From JANYLB01 sp963837715 (GTDB taxonomy: Bacteria; Actinomycetota; Acidimicrobiia; IMCC26256; JANYLB01): 64,000 nt of DNA. The DNA is taken from NCBI GenBank assembly GCA_963837715.1, contig CAWIOF010000004.1:930001-994000 (forward strand). Direction: 5' to 3'. Positions within the stretch are counted from its first letter, which is position 1, and each line of letters opens with the position of its first letter. Positions 35,383 to 43,944 of the stretch are shown piece after piece. The position numbers and the translations under genes are program-made. The notes under the pieces were generated by a model. That model was not told where the DNA came from. It made no database searches and worked only from the letters and a program-made list of their open reading frames with translations.

Positions 35383-36960
35383 TCAACCGGTGCTGGGGGA
35401 GCACACGGGCAGTGCGACCGTGAAGGTCGAGCCCACACCCGGGGTGCTGGTGACGCAGATGGCGCCGCGCTGCGCCTCGATCATGCCCTTGGCGATCGAG
35501 AGCCCGAGTCCGCTGCCCTTCACCGCGTCGTCGAGCGCTTCCGGCGTGCGGTAGAAGCGATCGAAGATCCGCCCGAGGTCCGCTTCGGCGATGCCCGCGC
35601 CGGTGTCGGAGATCGCGACTTCGATCGTGGTTCCGACGTGGTGTACGGCGATGGTGACGCGACCACCCGAAGGCGTGAACTTGAGCGCGTTGCTCATCAC
35701 GTTGCTCAGCACCTGCTCGACGCGAAGTGGATCGACGTCGGCAGCGGGGAGGTCGGGATCGTACGAAGCAACCACTCCGACGCAGCTGCGGTGCGCTGCT
35801 TCGGCGAACCCGGCCACCACGCGCTCGACGAGTGGTTCGATCGGCGTCGGTCCCACGTGCATCATCGAGGCGCCGACCTCGGCCTGACCGACGATGAGCA
35901 GGTCGTCGATCAACTCGCTCAGACGTTGTGCATTGCGGTACATGAGCGAGACGAAGTGGTGATCCTGCTCCGACATCGTCGTGCTCTCGAGCAGTTCCTC
36001 CGCGAAGCCGAGGATCACGGTCGTCGGGGTCCGCAGCTCGTGCGAGGCCGACGTCGCGAACATCTCCTGCATCTGGTTCGCCGCGAGTGCGGCATCGCGC
36101 GCTTCCTTCATCGCCGCCTCCGCCCCCACTTCGGCGGTGATGTCGGCGAGCGTCCCGACCCAGCCGATCCCGGCTCCGTCGCGCCCTGGGATCACCTTGG
36201 AGTGCACGAGCACGATCCGCGGCTCGCTTCCCGCAACCGGAATGGAGAAGCGGTGCCTCAACTCTCGGAGGTCGGAGAGACCGTGCGGCAACTCGGCCTC
36301 GAACGCAGCGCGTCCCGCGGGGCTCACGAACGTGTCCCACGTTTCGCCGATTGCGTCCGCCGCACTGATGTCGGTGATGTCGCTCCAATGCGGGTTGGTG
36401 TACACGTAGCGGTTGTCGGCGTCGGTCTGGAAGATCCCGATGGGTGCCGCCTCGGTGACGAGCACCAGTTGCTCGGCGTAGGTCTGCACCTCGTTCGCCT
36501 GGGCCGCGAGTCGTGCGGCGCGGCGGAACTGGTTCGCGAAGACCGCCACCTTGGCGCGCAGCTCGGCGGCGGGAACGGGAGCGAACATGAAGTCGACGGC
36601 GCCGTCGGTGTACCGCTCCTCGAGCGGGATCTCGTCGTCCTGGTTCGCGGTGATGAAGATGATCGGCGTCAGCTCCGACTGCTCCCGCTCCCGGATCCGG
36701 GCCGCCGTCTCGAACCCGTCCATGATCGGCATGCGGACGTCGAGCAGGATCACGGCGAACTGCTGCGCGAGGACACAGCGCAGCGCAGCCAGTCCCGAGC
36801 CGGCTTCCACGACCTCGTAGTCCTCCGCCGACAGCATCGCTCGCATTGCGCAGCGCTTGTCGGCGCTGTCGTCGACGACGAGCACGAGTGCCCTCCCGTC
36901 GTCGGGCGACGGAGGTGCCGTCGCGTCGTCGTGGGTGGGCAGCTCCAGGACCGATCTCAC
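35383..36960 (-). CDS. Receiver-PAS-histidine kinase
   Basis: A 525-residue soluble signalling protein in the order receiver, PAS, HisKA, HATPase. The receiver Asp lies in VILLDVRMPIMDGFE (about residue 72). The PAS domain spans about 170-290 (YVYTNPHWSDIT). The phospho-accepting His is in SASHELRTPTTVILG (about 306). The ATP lid has ALKFTPSGGRVTIAV and GSGLGLSIAKGMIEAQ. There is no membrane segment. The GTG start at 36960 overlaps the stop of the upstream kinase (GTGA), so the two are co-translated. Phosphotransfer from the partner's receiver or kinase to this receiver is the likely circuit. Confidence 0.88.
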   Translation of the reverse strand: MRSVLELPTHDDATAPPSPDDGRALVLVVDDSADKRCAMRAMLSAEDYEVVEAGSGLAALRCVLAQQFAVILLDVRMPIMDGFETAARIREREQSELTPIIFITANQDDEIPLEERYTDGAVDFMFAPVPAAELRAKVAVFANQFRRAARLAAQANEVQTYAEQLVLVTEAAPIGIFQTDADNRYVYTNPHWSDITDISAADAIGETWDTFVSPAGRAAFEAELPHGLSDLRELRHRFSIPVAGSEPRIVLVHSKVIPGRDGAGIGWVGTLADITAEVGAEAAMKEARDAALAANQMQEMFATSASHELRTPTTVILGFAEELLESTTMSEQDHHFVSLMYRNAQRLSELIDDLLIVGQAEVGASMMHVGPTPIEPLVERVVAGFAEAAHRSCVGVVASYDPDLPAADVDPLRVEQVLSNVMSNALKFTPSGGRVTIAVHHVGTTIEVAISDTGAGIAEADLGRIFDRFYRTPEALDDAVKGSGLGLSIAKGMIEAQRGAICVTSTPGVGSTFTVALPVCSPSTG

Positions 36961-39900
36961 CGGATCGAGGAGCTCGCCGCAGGGAGCAGCGACACGACCG
37001 CCGCGAGCAGGGCGGTGGCCTCGACGGGTTTCGCCACGTAGTCGTCGGCGCCGGCTTCGGTGCATCGTCGGCGTTCGCCGGCCATGACCTTGCCGGTCAC
37101 GGCAACGATCGGGAGGGTCGCGAGCGCGTCGTTCCGGCGGATGGCCCGGATCGTCTCGTAGCCGTCCATCACCGGCATCATGATGTCCATCAGTACGGCA
37201 TCGATGGTCGGATCGGCTTCGAGGGCCGCGAGGGCTTCGGCGCCACTCTCGGCGACGACCACCTCGGCGTGGCTGCGCTCGAGCAGCGCCGACATCGCGA
37301 AGATGTTCCGGAAGTCGTCGTCGACGACGAGGATCTTCGTCCCGAGCATCGACGCGACCGGTCGACCGGCGGAAGGGTCAGGAGCGCCGGCGCAGGAGTT
37401 GGAGCCCGAGCCGTTGCCCGAGCCGTTCCTGGCCCCGTTGCCTTCCCCGTTGCCGGAGCCGTTGCCCCGCCCATTCGTGAGCGAGTGGGACGAGCCGTGG
37501 ACGGATCCGTTGCTCGGTGCCCTCGACGCCGTGTGGTTCGACAGCCGCGCGACCGGGTGCTCCACGGGGAGGAAGACGGAGAACGTGCTCCCGTCACCCG
37601 GCGTGCTGCTGACGGTGATCTCGCCACCGAGGAGGCCGACGAGCTCGCGACTGATGGAGAGTCCGAGGCCCGTACCCCCGTAGACCCGCGAGGTCGTGCC
37701 GTCGCCCTGCGCGAATGCTTCGAAGATCCGCTGCTGCTCGTCGATCCCGATTCCGATCCCGGTATCGGTCAGACAGAACGCGACGACCGAAGGTGCTGCG
37801 GCGAGTGAAGCCACGTCGGCGCTCCAGCCCGACGTGACCATGCCGATGTGGAGTCGCACGGTGCCCTGCTCGGTGAACTTGAACGCGTTGGTGATCAGGT
37901 TCTTGAGGATTTGGCGGAGCCGCTGACGATCGGTGACGATCGTGTCGGGGCAGCCGTTCGCGACCTCGACGGTGAAGCCGAGGCCGTCGCGTGCGGCGAC
38001 CGGCTCGAACTCGCGCACGAGCGCATTGCGGAGTTCGGTAAGCGACAGGTCGTCCCTGTCGACGGTGACGGTCCCGGATTCGGCCTTGGCCAGGTCGAGG
38101 ATGCTGTTGAGCAACTCGAGCAGCTCGTTGCCCGACGAGTGGATGACGCTCGCGTACTGGACCTGCGTCTCGGTCATGTTGTCATCGGGGTTGTCCTCGA
38201 GTTGCTGGGCGAGGATGAGGAGGCTGTTGAGCGGGGTACGGAGCTCGTGGGAGATGTTCGCGATGAACTCCGACTTGTACGTCGACGAGACCGAGAGTTG
38301 GCCTGCCTTCTCCTCGACCAGCCGCTTCGCCTCTTCGACCTCACGGTTCTTGTGCTCGGCCTCGATGTTCTGCTCGGCGAGCAGCGTGGCCTGGCGGCCG
38401 AGGTCCTCGTTGCTCTCGCGCAGCTCCTCGGCAAGCGACTGCGACTGGATGAGGAGCGACTCTGTGACCATGCTGCCCTCGATGGTGTTCAACACGAGGC
38501 CGATGCTCTCGGTGATGGAGTCGAGGAACGTCTGGTGGGTGACGCTGAACGCCGAGAACGACGCGAGTTCGATCACGGCGCACATCGACCCCTCGAACAG
38601 CACCGGGAGCACGATCACGTTCAAGGGCTTCGCGGCACCGAGGCCCGACGTGATCCGCACGTAGTCGCCGGGAACCTCGGTCAGGAGGATCCGCTGCTTC
38701 TCCTTGGCGCACTGCCCGACGAGGCCTTCACCCAGGCGGAACGAGGTCGAGAGGCGCTTCCGCTCCTCGTTCCCGTAGCCGGCCTGGAGCTGGAGCACCG
38801 GCTCGCCGATGTCGGGGTCGTTCACGATCGAGTAGAAGACCGCATGTTGCGCCGACACGAGCGGCGCGAGCTCGGACAGGATCATGTTCGCCGTGGTCGC
38901 GAGATCGCGCTGACCCTGGAGCATGCGCGTGAAGCGCTCCTGGTTGGTCTTCAACCAGTCCTGCTCGACGTTCTGGCGCGTGGTCTCGCGGAGGTTGCGG
39001 ATCATCTCGTTGAGGGTGTCCTTGAGCGCGGCGACCTCTCCGCTCGCCTCCACCCGGACCTGGCGAGTCAGGTCACCCTCGGTGACCGCGGTCGCCACCT
39101 CGGCGATGGCCCGGACCTGGTTGGTGAGGTTCGCGGCGAGCTGGTTGACGTTGTCGGTGAGGTCCTTCCAGACGCCCCCGATCTCCTTCGACTGCGCCTG
39201 GCCGCCGAGCTTGCCCTCGACGCCGACCTCGCGCGCGACCCGGGTCACCTCGCCTGCGAACGCGTTCAACTGGTCGACCATCGCGTTGACGGTGTTCTTC
39301 AACTCGAGGAACTCGCCCTTCACGTCGATCGAGATCTTCTTGCTCAGGTCACCGTTCGCGACTGCGGTCGTGACCTCGGCGATGTTGCGCACCTGTCCGG
39401 TGAGGTTGCCGGCCATGAGGTTGACGTTGTCGGTGAGGTCCTTCCAGACACCTCCGACCTCGATGGTCACCGCCGCGGCCTGACCGAGCTTGCCTTCGGT
39501 CCCGACCTCGCGCGCGACCCGGGTCAGCTCCGAGACGAAGCCGTTCAGCTGGTCGACCATCGCGTTGATGGTGTTCTTGAGCTCGAGCATCTCGCCGCTC
39601 ACGTCGGCCGACACCTTCTTGCTCAAGTCGCCACTCGCCACCGCGCCGATGACGCGTTGCATCTCCACCGTCGGCCGCACCAGCGCGTCGATCAGACTGT
39701 TGACCGACTCGACGCTGCCCGACCAGCTCTGCGTCGCGCCACCGAGTGTGACCCGCTGCGAGAGCCGGCCCTGCCGACCGACCGAGTCGCTCACCCGCGC
39801 CAACTCCACCTCGAGCGCCTGGTTGGCGACGATCACCTCGTTGAGGCCGTCGGCCACCTTGCCGGCGATGCCGGTCCAGGCGAGGGGCATGCGAGCCGTG

Positions 39901-39986
39901 AAGTCGCCGGCCCGGAGGCGGGCGAGCACGCTCAGCAGGGCTTCGGCGTCGATCGTGTCGGCGCGGTCCTCGGGAGGGTTCGTCAT
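36957..39986 (-). CDS. Soluble poly-HAMP hybrid histidine kinase (HAMP repeats-GAF-HK-receiver)
   Basis: A 1009-residue cytosolic hybrid kinase. About residues 15-345 are tandem HAMP-like repeats with near-identical VWKDLTDNVNLMAGNLTGQV and VWKDLTDNVNQLAANLTNQV blocks, which also make internal DNA repeats near 39100-39700. A GAF domain follows (about 365-510, AQHAVFYSIVND), then a coiled coil, HisKA (NISHELRTPLNSLLIL, about 580), HATPase (NAFKFTEQGTVRLHIG, TGLGLSISREL), a Gly/Asn/Ser-rich linker (about 815-850) and a C-terminal receiver (MDIMMPVMDGYETIRAIRR, Asp about 930). The order resembles fungal group III osmosensing kinases. The ATG at 39986 has GGAGAC upstream. No transmembrane helix is present. 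Confidence 0.9.
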   Translation of the reverse strand: MTNPPEDRADTIDAEALLSVLARLRAGDFTARMPLAWTGIAGKVADGLNEVIVANQALEVELARVSDSVGRQGRLSQRVTLGGATQSWSGSVESVNSLIDALVRPTVEMQRVIGAVASGDLSKKVSADVSGEMLELKNTINAMVDQLNGFVSELTRVAREVGTEGKLGQAAAVTIEVGGVWKDLTDNVNLMAGNLTGQVRNIAEVTTAVANGDLSKKISIDVKGEFLELKNTVNAMVDQLNAFAGEVTRVAREVGVEGKLGGQAQSKEIGGVWKDLTDNVNQLAANLTNQVRAIAEVATAVTEGDLTRQVRVEASGEVAALKDTLNEMIRNLRETTRQNVEQDWLKTNQERFTRMLQGQRDLATTANMILSELAPLVSAQHAVFYSIVNDPDIGEPVLQLQAGYGNEERKRLSTSFRLGEGLVGQCAKEKQRILLTEVPGDYVRITSGLGAAKPLNVIVLPVLFEGSMCAVIELASFSAFSVTHQTFLDSITESIGLVLNTIEGSMVTESLLIQSQSLAEELRESNEDLGRQATLLAEQNIEAEHKNREVEEAKRLVEEKAGQLSVSSTYKSEFIANISHELRTPLNSLLILAQQLEDNPDDNMTETQVQYASVIHSSGNELLELLNSILDLAKAESGTVTVDRDDLSLTELRNALVREFEPVAARDGLGFTVEVANGCPDTIVTDRQRLRQILKNLITNAFKFTEQGTVRLHIGMVTSGWSADVASLAAAPSVVAFCLTDTGIGIGIDEQQRIFEAFAQGDGTTSRVYGGTGLGLSISRELVGLLGGEITVSSTPGDGSTFSVFLPVEHPVARLSNHTASRAPSNGSVHGSSHSLTNGRGNGSGNGEGNGARNGSGNGSGSNSCAGAPDPSAGRPVASMLGTKILVVDDDFRNIFAMSALLERSHAEVVVAESGAEALAALEADPTIDAVLMDIMMPVMDGYETIRAIRRNDALATLPIVAVTGKVMAGERRRCTEAGADDYVAKPVEATALLAAVVSLLPAASSSIR

Positions 39987-40150
39987 GGTGGGTCTCCGGA
40001 TTTCGCTTCGTGCGTCGGTGGTGCTCGAGGTCTGGGAGCCCGTACCACCCATGGATCGGCACGGATGCCGCGAACCTGACTGAAGTTTCGTTCTCGGCCA
40101 AGATCAACAAGCCGGACGTATCCGTACTCCTACCGGGTCTCGCCTCGTCC

Positions 40151-40203
40151 TTGACTTCCCCACGTGGATCCCTCATGATCAACCAATCAGTTGTTCAACT
40201 GAT
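40151..40203 (+). promoter_or_regulatory. Promoter with overlapping ArsR operator palindrome
   Basis: TTGACT (40151-40156), a 17-base spacer and CATGAT (40174-40179) form a good sigma70-type promoter. The expected start of transcription, about 40186, is the first base of ATCAGTTGTTCAACTGAT (40186-40203), a perfect 8-base inverted repeat with a TT centre. An operator at +1 to +18 is the classic place for ArsR-type repression of the two genes downstream. Confidence 0.65.
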
Positions 40204-40227
40204 GCATTGAATAACTCAGGGAGCCCG

Positions 40228-40581
40228 ATGAGCGACGACCCGCTCAGCCTCACCTTCGCTGCACTCGCCGACTCGACCCGGCGGGCGATCCTCGCCCGAC
40301 TCGCCGACGGTGAAGCGACGGTGAACGAGCTGGCCGAACCGTTCGACATCAGCCTCCAGGCCGTCTCGAAGCACCTGAAGGTGCTGGAGCACGCCGGCCT
40401 GATCACCCGCAGTCGCGAGGCCCAGTACCGGCCCTGTCGACTCGAGCCTGCACCACTCGACACGGCCGTCGACTGGATCGAACGGCACCGCCGGATCTGG
40501 ACCGAACGCTTCGACCAACTCGAACAGCACCTCCGCGCCATCCAACGAACCCGACCGACCACAGGAGACAAATCGACATGA
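40228..40581 (+). CDS. ArsR-family transcriptional repressor
   Basis: A 117-residue winged-helix repressor: LTFAALADSTRRAILARLADGE, ELAEPFDISLQAVSKHLKVLEHAGLI and SREAQYRPCRLEPAPLDTAVDWIERHR. It lacks the metal-site cysteines of metal-sensing ArsR proteins and belongs to the group always paired with SRPBCC genes. ATG 40228 has CAGGGAG upstream and is preferred to TTG 40207. The stop overlaps the SRPBCC ATG (ATGA). It probably binds the palindrome at 40186-40203. Confidence 0.9.
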   Translation: MSDDPLSLTFAALADSTRRAILARLADGEATVNELAEPFDISLQAVSKHLKVLEHAGLITRSREAQYRPCRLEPAPLDTAVDWIERHRRIWTERFDQLEQHLRAIQRTRPTTGDKST

Positions 40582-41030
40582 GCGACGCCACGACCGACCT
40601 CGGTGAAGTGACCTTCGTCCGCACGTTCGACGCACCGCGCGAGTTGGTGTTCGAGTGCATGACCACTCCGGAGCACCTGACCCACTTCTGGGGCCCGGTC
40701 GGGGTGAGCACGCCGATCGAGAACATCACCGTCGATCTGCGACCCGGTGGTGTGTTCGAGACCACCATGGTGAACGACGCCACCGGCGACGTGTATCCGA
40801 ACCGCGGGGTGTACGTCGAGGTGAGTCCGCCCGAACGGCTCGTGTTCACCGAACCCGATGTCGAAGGCGGGATGACCACCACCATCACGTTCACCCAGCT
40901 CGACGACGGCCGGACCGAGACCGTCACCCACCAGACGAACGTCCCCGAGATGTACCGCACCGCCGAAGCACGCGAGGGGATGGAGAGCAGCTTCACCCGC
41001 TTCGACGACTACCTCGCGACCCTCACCTGA
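40578..41030 (+). CDS. SRPBCC (AHSA1-like) protein paired with ArsR
   Basis: A 150-residue SRPBCC/AHSA1 protein. VTFVRTFDAPRELVFECMT, LTHFWGPVGVSTPIE and YVEVSPPERLVFTEPD are typical, and the C-terminus EGMESSFTRFDDYLA is nearly universal in this family. It would bind a hydrophobic small molecule. It is translationally coupled to the repressor before it, and this intact pair is the template against which the fused frame at 150-989 should be read. Its end overlaps the convergent SnoaL gene by 8 bases. Confidence 0.9.
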   Translation: MSDATTDLGEVTFVRTFDAPRELVFECMTTPEHLTHFWGPVGVSTPIENITVDLRPGGVFETTMVNDATGDVYPNRGVYVEVSPPERLVFTEPDVEGGMTTTITFTQLDDGRTETVTHQTNVPEMYRTAEAREGMESSFTRFDDYLATLT

Positions 41031-41412
41031 GCCACGCGTCGACGGCGGCCTGGTCCGACTCGTAGATCCGACACGTCAGGATCAGGCCGTCGGCGACGGT
41101 GTACTCCAGTGCTCGATCGAGCTCCAGCGTCACCTCGTCGCGCGCCCACTGCTCCGTCACGAGCGCCACGACGCTCCGCTCCCCGACGGTCACGTCGTGC
41201 ACGCGTACGACCTTCCGGTCGGTGGCGGCCTGCAGCGTGATCAGCGCGGTGAGCGCGGCGTCCTTCCCGCGATGCGTGCCGGCGAGGTCGTGGGCTCCGG
41301 CCCACTCGAGGACGACGTCGTCGTGGTACGCGTCGAACAGGGCGGCGACGTCGCCGGCGAGCCACGCGTCGCAGTAGTCCCGGACGACCGCACCCGCCTC
41401 GGTCTGGTCCAT
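41023..41412 (-). CDS. SnoaL-like/NTF2-fold protein
   Basis: A 129-residue cone-fold protein: VVRDYCDAWLAGDVAALFDAYHDDVV at the start, EWAGAHDLAGTHRGKDAALTAL and a closing GLILTCRIYESDQAAVDAWL are typical of SnoaL-like cyclase/isomerase relatives. There is a likely catalytic or binding Asp/His pair near residue 27. The substrate is unknown. ATG 41412 fits the family start. It is divergent from the AlkB gene. Confidence 0.85.
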   Translation of the reverse strand: MDQTEAGAVVRDYCDAWLAGDVAALFDAYHDDVVLEWAGAHDLAGTHRGKDAALTALITLQAATDRKVVRVHDVTVGERSVVALVTEQWARDEVTLELDRALEYTVADGLILTCRIYESDQAAVDAWLR

Positions 41413-41496
41413 CGTGGTCCTCCCCGGGCCGACGAACACGCGTTCGGTAGAGTAGCTGGATCTCACGTTCTCGGGGGTCCCGCCGTTGAAGCCGAC

Positions 41497-42273
41497 ATGA
41501 ACGCTCCTCCCTCGACAACCCGGAGACGCGGTGCGAGATCGCGGCTCGGCGGCGTGCCGGTGGCGCTGCCCGACGCGCCGGGCGAGTCGACCCGGCAACT
41601 CGCCCTGACCGCCATCGACGCCGAGCCGACGCGACCGCCGGGTGAGGTGCTGGCCGACGTGGCGTTCGTTCCCGATTGGCTCGACCTCGACGCGCAGCGC
41701 GCGCTCGTCGACGACTTCCGGCAGTGGGCGCTCCCCCCTGCCGGACTGCGGCACCCGCGTGTGCCGACCGGTCACCTGATGAGCGTGCAGTCGGTGTGCC
41801 TCGGTTGGCACTGGTATCCCTACGTCTACAGCCGCACCGCCGACGACACCGACGGCGCGCCGGTGAAGCCGCTTCCGCAGTCGGTGGTCGACCTCGCGCG
41901 CCGCGCCGTCGACGCGGCCTACGGTCCGAGTCACCCCGACGCGCTCGCGTTTGCGCCCGACGCCGCGATCGTCAACCGCTACCCGCCGGGTGCACGGCTC
42001 GGGCTGCATCAAGACGGGGAAGAGCCGTCGGCCGCTCCGGTGGTCACCATCAGCCTCGGCGACACATGCACCTTCCGGCTCGCCGCTGTCGATCGTCGGA
42101 CCGGGCCGTTCACCGACCTCGAGGTGCGCAGCGGCGACCTCGTCGTGTTCGGCGGAACGAACCGACTCATCTACCACGGGATCCCGAAGGTCTTCCCCGA
42201 CACCGCGCCCGAAGGCCTCGGTCTCCCGCCGGGTCGGTTGAGCCTCACCGTGCGGGAGACCGGTCTCGCCTGA
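41497..42273 (+). CDS. alkB: AlkB-type 2-oxoglutarate-dependent DNA/RNA dealkylase
   Basis: A 258-residue AlkB homologue, which oxidatively removes alkyl groups from DNA or RNA bases. The diagnostic run NRYPPGARLGLHQDGEE has the HxD metal pair. The distal His is in RLIYHGIPKVFPD, and RLSLTVRETG provides the 2-oxoglutarate arginines. The SVQSVCLGWHWYPYVYS segment is the nucleotide-recognition lid. The length is slightly above the E. coli enzyme because of an arginine-rich N-terminus. ATG 41497 is the first in frame after the divergent promoter region. Confidence 0.92.
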   Translation: MNAPPSTTRRRGARSRLGGVPVALPDAPGESTRQLALTAIDAEPTRPPGEVLADVAFVPDWLDLDAQRALVDDFRQWALPPAGLRHPRVPTGHLMSVQSVCLGWHWYPYVYSRTADDTDGAPVKPLPQSVVDLARRAVDAAYGPSHPDALAFAPDAAIVNRYPPGARLGLHQDGEEPSAAPVVTISLGDTCTFRLAAVDRRTGPFTDLEVRSGDLVVFGGTNRLIYHGIPKVFPDTAPEGLGLPPGRLSLTVRETGLA

Positions 42274-42296
42274 GTGCTCTCAGTGGGGAGCGACGG

Positions 42297-42764
42297 TCAG
42301 GGTGTCGGAGCAGATGCTTCGACCACGGCCTTGATCCGTTCGAGGGTCTCGCGCATGCCGTCGCGGTTCGTCCGGCCCCGCCAGCGGCCGAACACCTTCC
42401 AGTAGAGCCGCAACGCCGCGGTGTCCTTCAGCTGGAACGACTCGGTCACGTCGGTGCCGTCGCCGGCGGGCTCGAACCGGTACCGCCAGGTGTTGAGTGC
42501 CTTGTCGCCTTCGCCGACGGTGAACGCGAACTCTCGGCCTGGTTCGCAGGCGACGATGCTGCAGGTCGTCCAGTAGACCGGACCGCGACCGTTCCGCCGT
42601 ACGTGGCCCCGGAATCGCACGCCCGGTGCCGGCCCCGACGCGCCGTCGAGCCACTCGGCCTCGAAGGTCTCGGGACTGAACTCCCCGATCCGGGTCACGT
42701 CGCTCGCCAGCGCCCAGACCTCGTCGGGAGTCGCCGCCATGTGGACCGTCACGGAATCCTGCAT
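42297..42764 (-). CDS. SRPBCC-family protein
   Basis: A 155-residue helix-grip protein: VTVHMAATPDEVWALASDVTRIGEFSP, a beta-rich middle (GPVYWTTCSIVACEPGREFAFT) and a long C-terminal helix (RDGMRETLERIKAVVEA). This is a polyketide-cyclase_2-like ligand binder of unknown ligand. It lies 17 bases after the LacI regulator gene and is on the same strand, so may be cotranscribed with it. Confidence 0.85.
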   Translation of the reverse strand: MQDSVTVHMAATPDEVWALASDVTRIGEFSPETFEAEWLDGASGPAPGVRFRGHVRRNGRGPVYWTTCSIVACEPGREFAFTVGEGDKALNTWRYRFEPAGDGTDVTESFQLKDTAALRLYWKVFGRWRGRTNRDGMRETLERIKAVVEASAPTP

Positions 42765-42781
42765 GCCCCGAGCGTACGCAC

Positions 42782-43810
42782 TCACCCCGCGGAGTGGCCC
42801 GCCTGATCGAGCGAGTCGCGTTCGAGGAATCGTGCCTCGATCGTGCCCCGACGGGGTCCGTCGGAACCGGCGATCTCGTCGAGCATCGACGACGTGAGGT
42901 CGTAGCCCTCTGCGTGGGCGTCGCGACGCACGACGCTCAGCGACGGGCGGTACGCGCGGGCCCAGTCGGAGTCGCCGTACACGACGACCGATCGATCCTG
43001 TGGGATCTGCAGGCCGGCGTCGTCGATCGCCATGAGCAGCCACGGCGTCACGAGGTGGTTGGCGCAGACGATGGCAGTCGGTGCGCCGGTGGTCACCGCG
43101 TCGACGAGCGCGGCGCGGCAGCCGTCGAACCCGGCCGCGGGATCGACCAGCGCCACTGCGAGCGTGGCGCCGGCTGCGGTGAGGGTCTCGCCCAGCGCAT
43201 CGAGGCGGCTCTGGCGGTACCGCAGTCCCTGGGGGCCGGGCGGAAGTGGGGTACCGATGAACGCGACTCGGCGGTGCCCGAGCTCGAGCAGGCGTCGACC
43301 CATCGCGGTGGTGGCGTCGCGCTCGCCCTGGCCCCAGTGGCGGAGGAGGTCGCGGCCGCCGTCGGCCAACGACGGCGCGATCGGGACCCCGTGATCGAGG
43401 TAGAGGGCGAGGCTCGGGGGGTCGACCGCCCCGCCGAGGACGAGGCCGTCGACACCCTGGTCGAAGAACCGTTCGAGCGCGGCGGTGGTGGGATCGTGGG
43501 TGCCCTGACCGTCGGCGATCAGCACGGCGTACCCCCGTTCCTGAGCGGCCTGTTCCACGCCCCGCAGGAACGGGAGGTACACGGGGTTGGCGAGGTCGGG
43601 GATCAGCACCCCGATCGAGCGCGACTCCGACCGCCGGAGTCCGCGGGCCCGTTGGTTCGGGCGGTAGCCGAGCCGGGACGCGGCTTCCTCCACGCGGCGG
43701 CGGACGTCGGGACTGCCCCGTCCGTTGTTCAGGGCCTTCGACACGGTCGAGGGCTGGACGCCGGCCGCGTGGGCGACGTCGAGGATCGTGACCCGCCCCG
43801 CGCTCGCCAC
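42782..43810 (-). CDS. LacI-family transcriptional regulator
   Basis: A 342-residue LacI/GalR repressor. The N-terminal helix-turn-helix is VTILDVAHAAGVQPSTVSKALN with hinge helix ASRLGYRPNQRARGLRR. The periplasmic-binding-like sensor domain begins SIGVLIPDLANPVYLPF. It should bind as a dimer to CpG-centred operators and be released or activated by a small sugar-like ligand. Two identical 17-base candidate sites lie between this gene and the divergent secreted-hydrolase operon, so autoregulation and control of that operon are likely. Confidence 0.9.
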   Translation of the reverse strand: MASAGRVTILDVAHAAGVQPSTVSKALNNGRGSPDVRRRVEEAASRLGYRPNQRARGLRRSESRSIGVLIPDLANPVYLPFLRGVEQAAQERGYAVLIADGQGTHDPTTAALERFFDQGVDGLVLGGAVDPPSLALYLDHGVPIAPSLADGGRDLLRHWGQGERDATTAMGRRLLELGHRRVAFIGTPLPPGPQGLRYRQSRLDALGETLTAAGATLAVALVDPAAGFDGCRAALVDAVTTGAPTAIVCANHLVTPWLLMAIDDAGLQIPQDRSVVVYGDSDWARAYRPSLSVVRRDAHAEGYDLTSSMLDEIAGSDGPRRGTIEARFLERDSLDQAGHSAG

Positions 43811-43854
43811 CGACTGTCTCCTCTCGCCCGGATCGGCTGGTCGTGATCCCTGGT

Positions 43855-43902
43855 CTGGAAATCGTTGTCCGACCCGGGTAGGTTACTGGAAATCGTTGTC
43901 CG
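43855..43902. promoter_or_regulatory. Two direct-repeat LacI-type operators with embedded promoter
   Basis: CTGGAAATCGTTGTCCG occurs identically at 43855-43871 and 43886-43902, 31 bases apart (three helical turns). Each copy holds an imperfect palindrome with a central CG, as LacI-family sites do. A rightward promoter can be drawn between them: TGGAAA (43856-43861), 17 bases, TAGGTT (43879-43884). One site then covers the -35 box and the other the start of transcription. The rightward hydrolase operon begins at 43945, and the LacI gene reads away to the left. Confidence 0.7.
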
Positions 43903-43944
43903 TAGCGGGAGGGTTCCCTTCCGGCGGGCGACCCGGGGGTCCTC

